From Deltaproteobacteria bacterium (GTDB lineage Bacteria > Myxococcota > Myxococcia > Myxococcales > 40CM-4-68-19): a DNA stretch of 64,000 bases. The position numbers were made by a program, and so were the translations under genes. The notes below the pieces were generated by a model, which was not told the origin of the DNA, ran no database searches, and was given only the letters and a program-made list of their open reading frames with translations. Position 1 is the first letter of the stretch, and every line of letters begins with the position of its first letter. Of the stretch, positions 1 through 11,040 are shown piece by piece. The stretch is taken from the NCBI GenBank assembly GCA_005879315.1, contig VBLC01000038.1:54322-118321 (forward strand). The letters run 5' to 3'.

Positions 1-102
1 GAGCAGCCAGCGCTGGTGCCAGACCCAGGCGAGCGCTCGCCCGAACGGCCCCTCGCTGGCCGGCGCGGCGACAGAGATCGCTTGCTCGTGGCCCACGGCC
101 AT
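1..102 (-). CDS. N-terminal fragment of an unidentified protein, cut by the window edge
   Basis: An open frame starts at ATG 100-102 on the minus strand, after a purine-rich stretch (GAGGGGGG), and runs off the left edge without a stop. The 34 visible residues begin MAVGHEQAISVAAP and end in a Trp-rich segment (AWVWHQRW) that could be the approach to a membrane helix. It lies 57 bases downstream of the polysaccharide deacetylase on the same strand, so it may belong to the same exopolysaccharide locus. Too little is visible to name a family. Confidence 0.35.
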   Translation of the reverse strand, partial: MAVGHEQAISVAAPASEGPFGRALAWVWHQRWLL

Positions 103-158
103 CCCCCCTCGCGCCGATCTGGTGACTGCTCGATTGGGGAGCAAGGGGCCGCAACAAA

Positions 159-905
159 TCAGAAACGGCCATCGCCGAGCACTCGCGTCCGCAGCGCATG
201 GAGAGCAATGTGCACTGCCGTCTCCTTCCACCGCCTTCGCCCGTCGACGGCGAAGCGCGGCAGCACCGACCCGGCGCGCCGCTCGCGCGGATGGAAGGGC
301 CGCGGCTCGGTGGACCAGATGAAGAACTCGCCCAGCGAGCGCAGCTCGTCGACGTGGTCCGCGGAAAAGTCCACGCCCGGAACGCCGAAGGGCATGGCGA
401 AGTGGAGCTGCGGCCCGAAGAGCCGCTCGAAGTCTCGCTGCGAGCTGGAGAGCTCCTCGAGGACGTCGTCGGGGGACAAGAGCGAAAGCCGCCGGTGCGT
501 GTTGGTGTGGTTGCCGAGCGACGCGTTGGGCAGCCGCCCGATCTCGAGGCATCGCTCGATCTCCGCCAACTCCGGCTCGGCGCGCTGCTCGGTCTTCTGC
601 GGGCAGACGAAGTAGAGCCATTCGATCTGCGGCCAGCGCTGCGCTCGCGAGAGCAGGTAGTCCGCCGCGCTCTGATAGCCGTCGTCGAAAGAGACGGTGA
701 GCTCCCCGCGCGCCTCGAGACAAAAGGCGATCAGCCGGTCGATCTCCGCAGAGGGCATGCAGAGCTTGTCTCGCTCCGGGCCGACGCGATGGAAGCAGAG
801 CGCCAGCTGCAGATCCCCGAGGCCCGTGCGCAGGCTGGAGAGCAGGGTGCCCTCGTTTGCGGCGGACAGCGTCTTGAGCAATTGCCGTCCCAATCGCTGC
901 CTCAT
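159..905 (-). CDS. Polysaccharide deacetylase family protein (NodB-like)
   Basis: 248 aa. It carries the two metal-site motifs of carbohydrate esterase family 4: the TVSFDDGY block, whose first Asp is the usual catalytic base, and the HTNTH block, the usual His-x3-His zinc site. The family removes N- or O-acetyl groups from surface polysaccharides. No signal peptide is evident, so it may act on a cytoplasmic or membrane-associated precursor. It points away from the flippase that starts the plus-strand exopolysaccharide run and probably modifies that polymer; an acetyl esterase closes the same locus at 7834. The substrate is inferred from context only. Confidence 0.8.
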   Translation of the reverse strand: MRQRLGRQLLKTLSAANEGTLLSSLRTGLGDLQLALCFHRVGPERDKLCMPSAEIDRLIAFCLEARGELTVSFDDGYQSAADYLLSRAQRWPQIEWLYFVCPQKTEQRAEPELAEIERCLEIGRLPNASLGNHTNTHRRLSLLSPDDVLEELSSSQRDFERLFGPQLHFAMPFGVPGVDFSADHVDELRSLGEFFIWSTEPRPFHPRERRAGSVLPRFAVDGRRRWKETAVHIALHALRTRVLGDGRF

Positions 906-999
906 GCGCGCAAGATTAGGGAGTAGACGCTACAGCCGCATTGTCTGATTTCCGGCAACCCGCATGCTTCGCTTTGGGCCGTGGATAACTTGGCGCGTG

Positions 1000-2499
1000 A
1001 TGTCGGACACGTCCTCGCTGGCCGCCAGCTCGACGCTGTGGCGGGACACGCAGATCGCGCTGTGGAACGCGCTGAAGATCGGCGGCTCGCTGCTCGCCAC
1101 CTGGACGGTGGCGGTAGCGGTGCGCTTCGTGCTGCCCAGGCTGCTCGGGCCCGAGGGGTACGGCGTCTACAACTTCACCGAGGCCTTCGCGACCAGCTTC
1201 TTCGTGCTCGCTTCGCTCGGCATCGAGACCTACGTCCAGAAGGAGATCCCGGTCCGGGCCGAGCACGCCTCGGACTTCTTCGGCGGGGTGCTGACGCTGC
1301 GGCTGGCTTTGGGCGTCGCGCTGTTCGCGGCGATGGCCGCCATCCTCCATTTCGGCGGGCGGCCCCCGCAAGTGAGGCTGATGGTCTATCTCTTCGCCGT
1401 CGGCCAGCTGCTTTTCCTCAGCAACGCGACCTTCTCCGCGATGCTCCACGCCCGCGGCACCGTCGACGGCCTATCGGTGGTCACGGTGCTCGCCAAGCTT
1501 CTCTGGGGCGCGGGGATCCTCGCCGCGCTCACCAGCCGCACGGGGCTGATCGGCCTCGCCGCGGCCTTCGCGCTCGCCGAGGCGGTCAAGGCGGCCGCGC
1601 TCTTCTCCCTCTGCCGCCGCCATCTCGCCTTGCGGCTGCACATCGATCTCGCCCAGACGAAGCGCGTGGTGATCTCCAGCCTGCCCTTCTTCGTCACCAC
1701 CTTGACCACCACGCTGTTCAGCAAGCTCGACGACACGCTGGTCGGTTTTCTCGCCAGCGACCGCGAGGTGGGCTGGTTCGGAGTCGCCTCGAATCTCTCG
1801 CAGGTCGCCCTTCTCATGACGCCGTTGATCGGATCGGTGGTGCTGCCGCTTTTCTCGCGGGTGGCGACCCGCTCGCGCGCCGAGCTGGACAACGTCATGC
1901 GCCGCTCCCTCGAGGTCATTCTCATGATCGCCATCCCCGCCAGCCTGGCGCTGGGCCTCGGAGCGGACGTCTGGGTCCGGATCGTGGGCGGACCCGACTA
2001 CGCGCCGGCCGCGCTCGCACTGCGCATCCTCGCGCCGGTCTTCGTCCTCACCTACGTGGCGATGATCTGCGCCGACTGCCTGTACGTCGAGGGCAAGTCG
2101 TGGCGGGTCACCTGGGTCTGCCTGGGCGGCCTCGTCATCAACGTCACCCTCAACGCCACGCTCATCCGCCCGATGCTGGCGGCGCTCGGTCCCGGCGGGG
2201 CGGGCGTGGGCGCGGCGGTGGCCACCATCGGCACCGAGGCGTTCACTTGTTGCCTCTTCACGCTCGCCATCGGCCGGCGCGTGCTGGACAGGCGGCTCGT
2301 CTCGACCGTCGCGCGGCTTGCGGCGGTGTGCGCCGCCGTCTTCGTGCTCCACCGGCTCTGCGCTTTCCTCGGTCCGGCGCGGCTCGCGCTCGACGCGGCC
2401 GCCTACGCCGGGCTCGCGCTCCTGACCGGCGCGGTGCGCGTCGGCGAGATCCGCGAGTTCGCTTCCAGCGCGCTCAAGGTCAAGCAGTCGACAGCATAG
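1000..2499 (+). CDS. Wzx-type polysaccharide flippase (MOP superfamily)
   Basis: About 499 aa from ATG 1000; an alternative in-frame ATG at 964 would add 12 residues. The protein is almost entirely hydrophobic helices, roughly 12-14 segments. Near the N-terminus it has RLLGPEGYGVYNF, typical of MOP-family polysaccharide biosynthesis proteins, and about residue 240 it has FSKLDDTLVGFL, matching the FxKLDxxxVG signature of Wzx/RfbX-type flippases. The family flips undecaprenyl-PP-linked repeat units across the inner membrane. It heads the plus-strand export and polymerisation genes. Neither start has a strong ribosome binding site; 1000 is preferred because the preceding residues look untranslated. 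Confidence 0.88.
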   Translation: MSDTSSLAASSTLWRDTQIALWNALKIGGSLLATWTVAVAVRFVLPRLLGPEGYGVYNFTEAFATSFFVLASLGIETYVQKEIPVRAEHASDFFGGVLTLRLALGVALFAAMAAILHFGGRPPQVRLMVYLFAVGQLLFLSNATFSAMLHARGTVDGLSVVTVLAKLLWGAGILAALTSRTGLIGLAAAFALAEAVKAAALFSLCRRHLALRLHIDLAQTKRVVISSLPFFVTTLTTTLFSKLDDTLVGFLASDREVGWFGVASNLSQVALLMTPLIGSVVLPLFSRVATRSRAELDNVMRRSLEVILMIAIPASLALGLGADVWVRIVGGPDYAPAALALRILAPVFVLTYVAMICADCLYVEGKSWRVTWVCLGGLVINVTLNATLIRPMLAALGPGGAGVGAAVATIGTEAFTCCLFTLAIGRRVLDRRLVSTVARLAAVCAAVFVLHRLCAFLGPARLALDAAAYAGLALLTGAVRVGEIREFASSALKVKQSTA

Positions 2500-2535
2500 G
2501 TTGCCGCGCGGCCGCGTCGGCCTAAGTTTCGCGCG

Positions 2536-3117
2536 ATGCGAGCAGCCCTCATTGCGATGGTCGCCCTGGCCGCCGGATGCCGGCACTCCGGCGCTTATGT
2601 CTGGGCCGATGAATTCAACGACCCGCCGCGATCGGCCGATTACCAGATCGCCGCGGGCGACTTGCTTTCCATCCGCGTGGTCGGCCACGAGGAAATGTCC
2701 ACTCGTGTGCGGGTGCGCACCGACGGCCGCATCTCGGTGCCCTTCCTGCAGGACGAGAACGCCGCGGGCGTCACGCCGGGCGCGCTCGCCGACAAGCTGC
2801 GCGACGACTTCACCCAGTACGTCAACCGGCCGGTCGTGACCGTTTCCGTCGAGGAATTCAAGCCGCTCACCGTCTCGGTGACGGGCGAGGTGATGCGCCC
2901 CGGCGTCTATCCTCTCGACACGCCCGCCGGCATCTTGCAGGCGCTGGCCAGCGCGGGCGGGCTGAGCCAGTTCGCGCACGACGACCAGATCTACGTGCTC
3001 CGCCGCCTGACCGAAGGCACCGTGCGCATCCGCTTCAAGTACGAAGCGCTGGCGCACGCCGAGGGGCGCGCCGGCAACTTCAGCCTCCAGCGCAACGACC
3101 TGGTGGTGGTGGAGTAG
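2536..3117 (+). CDS. Short OPX polysaccharide export lipoprotein (Wza-like, Poly_export + SLBB)
   Basis: 193 aa. A lipoprotein signal ends at lipobox LAAGC (Cys15). Next comes the Poly_export domain (about 33-115; YQIAAGDLLSIRVVGHEEM) and one SLBB-type domain (about 115-190; TGEVMRPGVYPL). E. coli Wza is about 380 aa, with extra SLBB domains and a C-terminal helix forming its outer-membrane pore; here the protein stops after the first SLBB, with no such helix. It therefore resembles the short OPX class known from Myxococcus, which works with a separate beta-barrel. The next gene, 2 bases downstream, encodes a likely barrel. Role: periplasmic/outer-membrane part of exopolysaccharide export. 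Confidence 0.9.
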   Translation: MRAALIAMVALAAGCRHSGAYVWADEFNDPPRSADYQIAAGDLLSIRVVGHEEMSTRVRVRTDGRISVPFLQDENAAGVTPGALADKLRDDFTQYVNRPVVTVSVEEFKPLTVSVTGEVMRPGVYPLDTPAGILQALASAGGLSQFAHDDQIYVLRRLTEGTVRIRFKYEALAHAEGRAGNFSLQRNDLVVVE

Positions 3118-3119
3118 CG

Positions 3120-4241
3120 GTGGCCTTCCTCCTGCTCCTCGGACTGCTCGCTGCCGGGGCGCGCCTGGAGGCGAGCGTGGAGAGCGGCGGAGACCTGCGC
3201 TCCGCTCTCTCGGGCGAGGACGAGCAGCGGACGGCGCAGATGCTCGTCGTCGAGCCCGCGCTCAGCGCATTTCTCGAGGAGCCCGGCGCGCAGCTCCAGG
3301 CGCGCTACGCGCCGCGCTTCTGGTTTGGCGACGTGCACGGCGTGCGGCAGGAGGGCTCGTTCCTCGGCAAGTGGCAGGCAACGCGCAATCTGGCATGGGC
3401 CGCGACGCAGCGGCTGCGGTACGGGCGCAGCGAGTTCACCTGGGACCCGGGCTCGCGGCGGCCTTTCGACGTGCTGGAGGCGCTCCTGCCGGTCATCCCC
3501 GACGAGCTGAGCAACGACAGCGAGGTGAGCTTCAGCTACCTCCTGAGCCGCAACGTTTCGGTCTACGCGGGCGGCGGATTCCTCGCCTTCGGCGGGCTCT
3601 CGCCGGCGTCGCAGCAGATCCTCCCCTTGCAGCGCGGCCCGCAGACCTACGCCGGGGTCGAGCAGCAGCTGACCCGGGTCGACAGGCTCTCGACGGCGCT
3701 CTACGCCTCGCACAGCTTCATCACCGGCGGCCGGCAGAATTCGCTCCTGGAAGTGACCGAGGGCTGGCAGCGCCAGCTCGGGTCCGCCACGCGCACGAGG
3801 CTCGCCGCGGGCGGCAGCGCAGTTCGCAAGTCTCGGCCCCAGGACGTGTCGAAGGATCTCTTTCCCGTCGCCTCGGTCTCGCTCGATCACGACCTGCTCG
3901 CGCGCGCGCAGCGTCTGGAATTGCGCGCGCTCGCCGAATTGGGCCCGCACCAGAGCCGGCTGACGGGGGATCTGCTCGAGCGCGCGGAGGTGGGCGCCTC
4001 GGCGCGCTGGGTGATGGAGGAAAATTTTTCCCTCCGCTGCCGCGGCGCGTTCGCCAAGGAGATGGGTGGGGCGCGGCTCATGCTCGGAACGCTCGATGCC
4101 GTCTACCGCCTGCGGCCGGACATTTCCTTCCTCGCCGGTGCCGAGGCGCTGTTGCAGGAATTGCCGGCGCAGACGGACACAGGGCGCCTGCACTGGATGG
4201 CGTTCACCGCACTGAAGCTGACGATGCCCGGCTCACTTTGA
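3120..4241 (+). CDS. Outer-membrane beta-barrel, probable Wzp-type porin for polysaccharide export
   Basis: 373 aa with GTG start two bases after the OPX stop; its ribosome binding site (GGTGGTGGTGGAG) is the end of the OPX gene, so the two are probably translationally coupled. A short hydrophobic signal (LLLLGLLAAGA) is followed by many alternating polar/hydrophobic strands such as SVYAGGGFLAFGG and SARWVMEENFSLRCRG, typical of an outer-membrane barrel; no named domain is recognisable. In Myxococcus, short OPX proteins are encoded beside Wzp barrels that provide the outer-membrane channel. Size, position and coupling fit that role here. The assignment rests on context and barrel-like texture, not on a motif. 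Confidence 0.7.
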   Translation: MAFLLLLGLLAAGARLEASVESGGDLRSALSGEDEQRTAQMLVVEPALSAFLEEPGAQLQARYAPRFWFGDVHGVRQEGSFLGKWQATRNLAWAATQRLRYGRSEFTWDPGSRRPFDVLEALLPVIPDELSNDSEVSFSYLLSRNVSVYAGGGFLAFGGLSPASQQILPLQRGPQTYAGVEQQLTRVDRLSTALYASHSFITGGRQNSLLEVTEGWQRQLGSATRTRLAAGGSAVRKSRPQDVSKDLFPVASVSLDHDLLARAQRLELRALAELGPHQSRLTGDLLERAEVGASARWVMEENFSLRCRGAFAKEMGGARLMLGTLDAVYRLRPDISFLAGAEALLQELPAQTDTGRLHWMAFTALKLTMPGSL

Positions 4242-4246
4242 GACAT

Positions 4247-4414
4247 ATGGCCAGCCTGCTCCTGCTCTCCATACTTGCAGCCACGGTCCTGATGCCTAGC
4301 TTGGCCGCGGGGGAGAGGAATGCTGAGCGCGGACTGAAGAAGCTGTTCGTCCAGATGCTGGCGTTCAGCATCTTCTATTGGCTGGTGGTGATGTACTTCA
4401 CACCGGGCGTTTGA
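4247..4414 (+). CDS. Small two-helix membrane protein (55 aa)
   Basis: ATG 4247 lies 5 bases after the barrel stop, and the frame ends with TGA at 4412-4414. The 55-residue product has a hydrophobic helix (about residues 2-20, LLLLSILAATVLMP), a basic linker (ERNAERGLKK) and a second helix (about 33-51, MLAFSIFYWLVVMYF). Sitting tightly between the export barrel and the Wzz-type gene, it is likely an inner-membrane accessory of the export machine. I do not recognise a family. Its reality is supported by the tight spacing, the two clean helices and the lack of any better frame here. Confidence 0.65.
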   Translation: MASLLLLSILAATVLMPSLAAGERNAERGLKKLFVQMLAFSIFYWLVVMYFTPGV

Positions 4415-4430
4415 GGGGGAGGGGAAGCAG

Positions 4431-5858
4431 ATGGGCGGACAGTCGGCCCGGCACAATTCAGCCGCGACGGCTTCTGCGCTGGACACGGCGCTCTTCGAGC
4501 CCGGCGAGCTGCGCGACTACCTCGGCTTCGCGTTGAACGCGATGGGGCGGCGGCGCAAGCTGGTCATGGCGGTGCTGCTCCTCTTCATGGGCGCGACTGT
4601 CGGGGCGATGAAGGTGCTGCCGCGGCAGTTTCATGCCGAGGCGCGGCTCTACACGATGCCGGCCGAAGGCTCTCCCGGCGCTCTGCGCGCCGCGAGCGGC
4701 GAGCCGGCGGGGCTCGTCCCCGGCGCGGCTGAAGTGATTCTCACCGAAGAGAGCCTCAAGGCGCTCGTCGCCGAGCACGATCTGATGACGCGCTGGGTGT
4801 CTTCGCGCGCGCCGCTGTGGAAGCTGATCGATCACCTGCGCGACATGCGCGGCGAGGCTCCCGACGCGCAGGCCCGCGACCGCGCGCTGATCGACTACCT
4901 GCGCAAGAAGCTCAGCGTGCAGGTGAAGGGCGCCGAGGTGCACATCGCTTTCGACTGGCCCGAGCCGCGCACCGCCTATGCGGTGGTGCAGAGCGCCTCG
5001 CAGCGGCTGCTCGCGGCGCGGCGCGAGGCCGAGCTGGGTCCGCTGCAGAGCAAGTCCGCCTCGCTGGAGGAGAGCGCGCGGGCCGCCCGGAAGCGGATCG
5101 ACATCGCGGTGGCGGGCATCGACGCCGCCATCGAGGAGCGGCACCGCGGCGCGCGGCCGGCGACGGTGCGCGGGCTGCAGGCCGAGGGAATCTTCCGCGA
5201 CCTGCCCGATCAGAAGCTGGCGCAGCTGCGGCAGCAGCTGCTCACGCGGCAGAAGGCCATCGCCGACGCCGAGCAGATGCGACGCAAGCGGCTCTCCGAG
5301 CTGCAGTCGATCCGGGCCGAGCAGCGGGCCACGCTCGGTCCGCAGAACGCCGCGCTGCTCGACACCGAGGAGAAGATCGCCGTCCTCGAGCGCGAGGGCG
5401 CGCAGATCGACGGCATGAAGTCGGAGGAACAGGCGCTGCTCGCCGAGTACGTTCGCGCGGGCGGCAAGGAAGTCGAGCTTCTCTCGGAGCCCGGCCCGTC
5501 CTGGCCGGCGGAGCTGAAGGAGGACGACCAGGTCGTCGCCTCCGCAAAGGTGCGCGTCGCGATGGAGCAGGCGTCGCTGCAGCGCCTGCTCGACGAGATT
5601 ACGGAACTGCGTGTCTCGCTCGCCGCTGCGCGCTCGAGCTTCGAGAGCCGCCATGCCGTCCTCACGCCGCCCGAGATCCCCCAGCGGGTCGCCTTCCCCA
5701 ACTTGCCGCTGGTGCTGGTCGCCGCTGCGTTCGGCGGGATCCTGCTCGCCATCTTCGGCGCCCTCGCCGCCGACCTGCGCGGCGGAGTCATCCGCGAGAC
5801 CTGGCAGGCGCAGCGCAGGCTGGACCTGCCGGTGCTGGCCGAGGTTCCCGCGCCGTGA
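4431..5858 (+). CDS. Wzz/GumC-type polysaccharide co-polymerase without kinase domain
   Basis: 475 aa, start preceded by a strong purine-rich site (GGGGAGGGGAAGC). Architecture: cytoplasmic N-terminus, membrane helix at about 43-62 (LVMAVLLLFMGATVGAM), a long periplasmic helical region rich in Glu, Arg, Gln and Ala (about 190-410, coiled-coil-like), the Pro-containing approach TPPEIPQRVAFPN, and a second membrane helix at about 428-452. This is the topology of chain-length determinant proteins. The C-terminus ends soon after the helix, with no fused tyrosine kinase. The next gene overlaps by 4 bases (GTGA). Role: controls polymer length with the Wzy-type polymerase and couples it to the OPX channel. 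Confidence 0.88.
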   Translation: MGGQSARHNSAATASALDTALFEPGELRDYLGFALNAMGRRRKLVMAVLLLFMGATVGAMKVLPRQFHAEARLYTMPAEGSPGALRAASGEPAGLVPGAAEVILTEESLKALVAEHDLMTRWVSSRAPLWKLIDHLRDMRGEAPDAQARDRALIDYLRKKLSVQVKGAEVHIAFDWPEPRTAYAVVQSASQRLLAARREAELGPLQSKSASLEESARAARKRIDIAVAGIDAAIEERHRGARPATVRGLQAEGIFRDLPDQKLAQLRQQLLTRQKAIADAEQMRRKRLSELQSIRAEQRATLGPQNAALLDTEEKIAVLEREGAQIDGMKSEEQALLAEYVRAGGKEVELLSEPGPSWPAELKEDDQVVASAKVRVAMEQASLQRLLDEITELRVSLAAARSSFESRHAVLTPPEIPQRVAFPNLPLVLVAAAFGGILLAIFGALAADLRGGVIRETWQAQRRLDLPVLAEVPAP

Positions 5859-7324
5859 GCCGGACAGTTTTCTTGGCAGGGCTCTGCGCGCTCGGCGCGC
5901 TGAGCCTCTTGGCGTTGCTCGTCTCGGGCGGCTCGCCCGCCGCTGCGGCGGCGCCGGTGCTGGGGCTGGCGCTGCTCTGGGCCGCCTGGCGCGCCCCGCT
6001 CAAAGCCACGCTGGTCGCCTTCATGTTCCTCTCGCTCATCGCCGTCGCGCTGCAGGACAACCCGCACGAATTCTACTGGCGCTCGCCCTTGCAGGGCCTG
6101 GGCGCGCTGCTCAGCGACAACTGGAGCAGGACTTTCGGGATCCCGATCCTCTCCTTCTCGGGAAGCGACGTGCTCGCGGCGCTCTTGCTTCTGCGCATCG
6201 CCATGCGCGGCGGCGCGGGGGGCACCGCCTTTGTGCTGTGGAGAGTGTTGGGCGCATTTCTCGCCGGTCTTGCGGGGCTGGCGATCTGGGGCGCGGCGCA
6301 CGGAGGGCAGCTCGGCATCGCCTACTGGCAGGTGCGCCAGCTGGTCTACATCCCCGTCTTCGCCTTTCTCCTCGCCCAGGCGCTGGACGGCGAAGGCGAT
6401 CTGCGTCTCCTCGGGCCGATCGTGATCGCCGCGGCTTTGGTCAAGGCGGTGCTCGGCCTCTACTTCTACCTGGCCATCGCGCGGCGGCAGGGGCTGGAGA
6501 TTTCGTTCGTCACCTCGCACGCCGATTCGATGCTCTTCTGCCTCTCCATCGTCCTCATGCTCCTGCGCTGGCTCGAGCAGCCCGACGCCAAGAGCCTGCG
6601 CCGGTTCCTCTGGATCGCGCCGGTCCTGCTCGCCGCCATCTGGCTCAACAACCGGCGCATCGCCTGGGTGGAGCTGGCCGTGGGCCTCGCTCTGGTCTGG
6701 CAGCTCGCGCGCTGGAACGCCGCCAAGCGCGCCGCCGCCCGCGCCGCGCTGGTCTGCGCGCCGCTCTTTGCCCTCTACCTCGCCGCCGGCTGGTACTCGA
6801 GCGCCGCCTTCTTCAAGCCGGTCGTCTCGATCAAGACCATCGTCGCTCCGAGCGCCTCCGCGCGGGACAGCTCGTCGCAGTCGCGCCGGATCGAGAATTT
6901 CAATCTCTCGCAGACGCTGCGGGCGCATCCTCTGGGCATCGGCCTGGGCCAGCCCTACGAGGAGATCGTCAAGGGGCCCGACATCTCCGAAGGGTTCGCC
7001 CTCTACCGCTACATTCCGCACAACTCCATTCTCTGGATGATGGCGGCCGGCGGACCCATCGGCTTCTTCCTGCTCTGGGCGCCGTTCGCCGTCGGGATGT
7101 TCCTCGCGGTGCGCGCCAGGCGGCTGGCGCGCTCGCCGATCGAGCGCATCTCGGCCATCGCCGCTGTCTGCGCCCTCGTCGTCTATCTCATCCAGGCCTA
7201 CGGCGACATGGGCACGCAAAACTGGGCAACCACCTGGCTGGTCGCGGCCGCGCTCGCGGTCGCCGGCAAGGTCGCCGTCGCAACCGAAACAGTGGAGGAG
7301 GACGTATGCACAGCGCTCGCCTGA
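5855..7324 (+). CDS. O-antigen ligase/polymerase family membrane protein (Wzy/WaaL-like)
   Basis: 489 aa with a GTG start overlapping the co-polymerase stop by 4 bases. It has about 10-12 hydrophobic helices and, in the second half, a large polar loop with RIENFNLSQTLRAHPLGIGLG, followed by YIPHNSILWMMAAGGPIGFF. The Arg-containing loop and PHNSxL motif are typical of the Wzy_C family, which either polymerises repeat units or ligates glycans. Since the locus also has a Wzx flippase and a Wzz-type regulator, a polymerase role is most likely. The 3' end overlaps the following gene by 19 bases. Confidence 0.85.
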   Translation: MSRTVFLAGLCALGALSLLALLVSGGSPAAAAAPVLGLALLWAAWRAPLKATLVAFMFLSLIAVALQDNPHEFYWRSPLQGLGALLSDNWSRTFGIPILSFSGSDVLAALLLLRIAMRGGAGGTAFVLWRVLGAFLAGLAGLAIWGAAHGGQLGIAYWQVRQLVYIPVFAFLLAQALDGEGDLRLLGPIVIAAALVKAVLGLYFYLAIARRQGLEISFVTSHADSMLFCLSIVLMLLRWLEQPDAKSLRRFLWIAPVLLAAIWLNNRRIAWVELAVGLALVWQLARWNAAKRAAARAALVCAPLFALYLAAGWYSSAAFFKPVVSIKTIVAPSASARDSSSQSRRIENFNLSQTLRAHPLGIGLGQPYEEIVKGPDISEGFALYRYIPHNSILWMMAAGGPIGFFLLWAPFAVGMFLAVRARRLARSPIERISAIAAVCALVVYLIQAYGDMGTQNWATTWLVAAALAVAGKVAVATETVEEDVCTALA

Positions 7325-7797
7325 TCGATGTCGCCGTCGCTTCCGAAGAGCAGGCGGCGCCCGCCGTCTCGCGCGAGATGCAGGAGCTTTGGTTCGCCAT
7401 CGCCGACCGCGCCTGGTCTTCGCTGCTGCTGGTGCCTTCCGGGACGGTCGAGGTCCTGGCGCTCGCCGCCGGTCTCTGCGAAGTGAGCTACCAGACGGCG
7501 TCGCCTCGGCCGGTGGCGCTGCTCGATGCCAGCGGCGCTTCCCTCGAGCAAGCGGCAGCGCTCGCTCGCCAGCTCGCCCTTCGCGTCGCGCGCGACGAGC
7601 GCGTGCTCGTCGTGGTCGATCCGGTCCGCGACAATCCCGCCGCGCTCACCTTGGGCTCGCGCTGCGACAAGGCCCTGCTCTGCGTCCGCCTGGGGCAATC
7701 CGATCTGCCGTCGTCCCAGGAAACCCTCGAGCGCTGCGGCCGCGATCGTTTCCTCGGGACCGTCGTCCTCCGGCCTTGCAAACCCTCCAGGCGATGA
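7306..7797 (+). CDS. Degenerate BY-kinase/MinD-fold protein of the EPS locus
   Basis: 163 aa; start chosen at ATG 7306 because GGAGGAGG lies just upstream, inside the ligase gene. The order of conserved blocks resembles CpsD/Wze tyrosine kinases: SREMQELWFAI (like the FRELRTN helix), SSLLLVPSGTVEV where the Walker A loop should be, PVALLDASG where Walker A' (LLIDxDxR) should be, VLVVVDPVRDN where Walker B (VIIDTPP) should be, then CDKALLCVRLGQSD and FLGTVVL as in the C-terminal strands. The P-loop Lys, the A' Asp-x-Asp and the C-terminal Tyr cluster are all missing. It is probably a non-catalytic partner of the Wzz-type protein. The homology is my reading of the motif order and needs a structure search. 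Confidence 0.6.
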   Translation: MHSARLIDVAVASEEQAAPAVSREMQELWFAIADRAWSSLLLVPSGTVEVLALAAGLCEVSYQTASPRPVALLDASGASLEQAAALARQLALRVARDERVLVVVDPVRDNPAALTLGSRCDKALLCVRLGQSDLPSSQETLERCGRDRFLGTVVLRPCKPSRR

Positions 7798-8911
7798 ACA
7801 GATCGCTTGGCAGCATTCCCGAGGGGGAAGCAAATGAGGGGCATGCTGCGTAATTGGGGCTTGATTCTGGGTGTCGTGCTGGGCTGCGGCAGGAGCGCGC
7901 CGAACGTCAGTCCGAATTCTTCGGAATTGCTCTTCGAGGGCAGATTCGACACCAGCGCCGGCGCGCCGCGCTTGGAGTGGCCGGGCAGCGCCATCTGGCT
8001 GCGCTTCAACGGCACCGGGGCCAGAGTGATCCTCGGCGAGCATTCGCTCGAGCTCGACGAATACGGGCAGCAGGCGCACGACTGGTTCGAAGTGACAGTG
8101 GACGGGCACGCCGCAGCGCCGCTCAAGACGACCGAGGGCACCGGCACCTATCTGCTGGCCTCGGGGCTCCCTGCCGGCGAGCACCAGATCGTCTTGCGCA
8201 AGCGGACCGAAGCCTTCGTCGGCGAGGCGCAGCTGCATGGCTTCGACATTGACCCTGGCTCCTCGCTCTTGCCAGTCGAGGCGCCCGGCCGCCGTATCGA
8301 ATTCATCGGCGATTCCATCGCCGCTGGCTTCGGCATCGACGGGGCCGGACCCAATTGCCTCTTCTCCGCCGAGACCGAGAACTACTCAGAAACCTATGCG
8401 GCGCTCACGGCGCAGGCCCTGGGAGCGCAGCACATGGTCATCGCGGCTTCCGGCGCGGGCGTCTATCGCAACTGGGGCGGCAGCACCTCGAACACCATCG
8501 GCGACCTCTACGGGCGGACCTTGCCCACCGACCCGAGCACCCGCTGGGACTTCTCCCGCTGGACGCCGGACGTCGTCGTCATCAACGTCGGCACCAGCGA
8601 TTTCACCTCTGGCGACCCCGGCCGCGACGCCTTCGTCGGCGCCTATCGCAAGCTGGTCGCGCAGGTGCGGCAGAACTATCCATCGGCGCTGATCGCAATC
8701 GCGGTGGGCCCGATGCTCAGCGACCTCTGGCCCGCCGGCGCGCGCGCGCTCACCCAGGGCCGCTCCTACGTCGCCGATCTGACCGCGCAACTGGTCCAGG
8801 CGGGCGACACGCGCATCAAGCTGATCGAGTTCCCCAACCAGGACCATGCGGGAACGTTCGGCTGCAAGTCGCACCCGAGCGCCGCCACGCAGCGGCAGAT
8901 GGGCGAACAGC

Positions 8912-11002
<2,091 letters not shown>

Positions 11003-11040
11003 GGCCGCGGCTAGTACCTGAGTCGGAGCGCGATGGTCAA

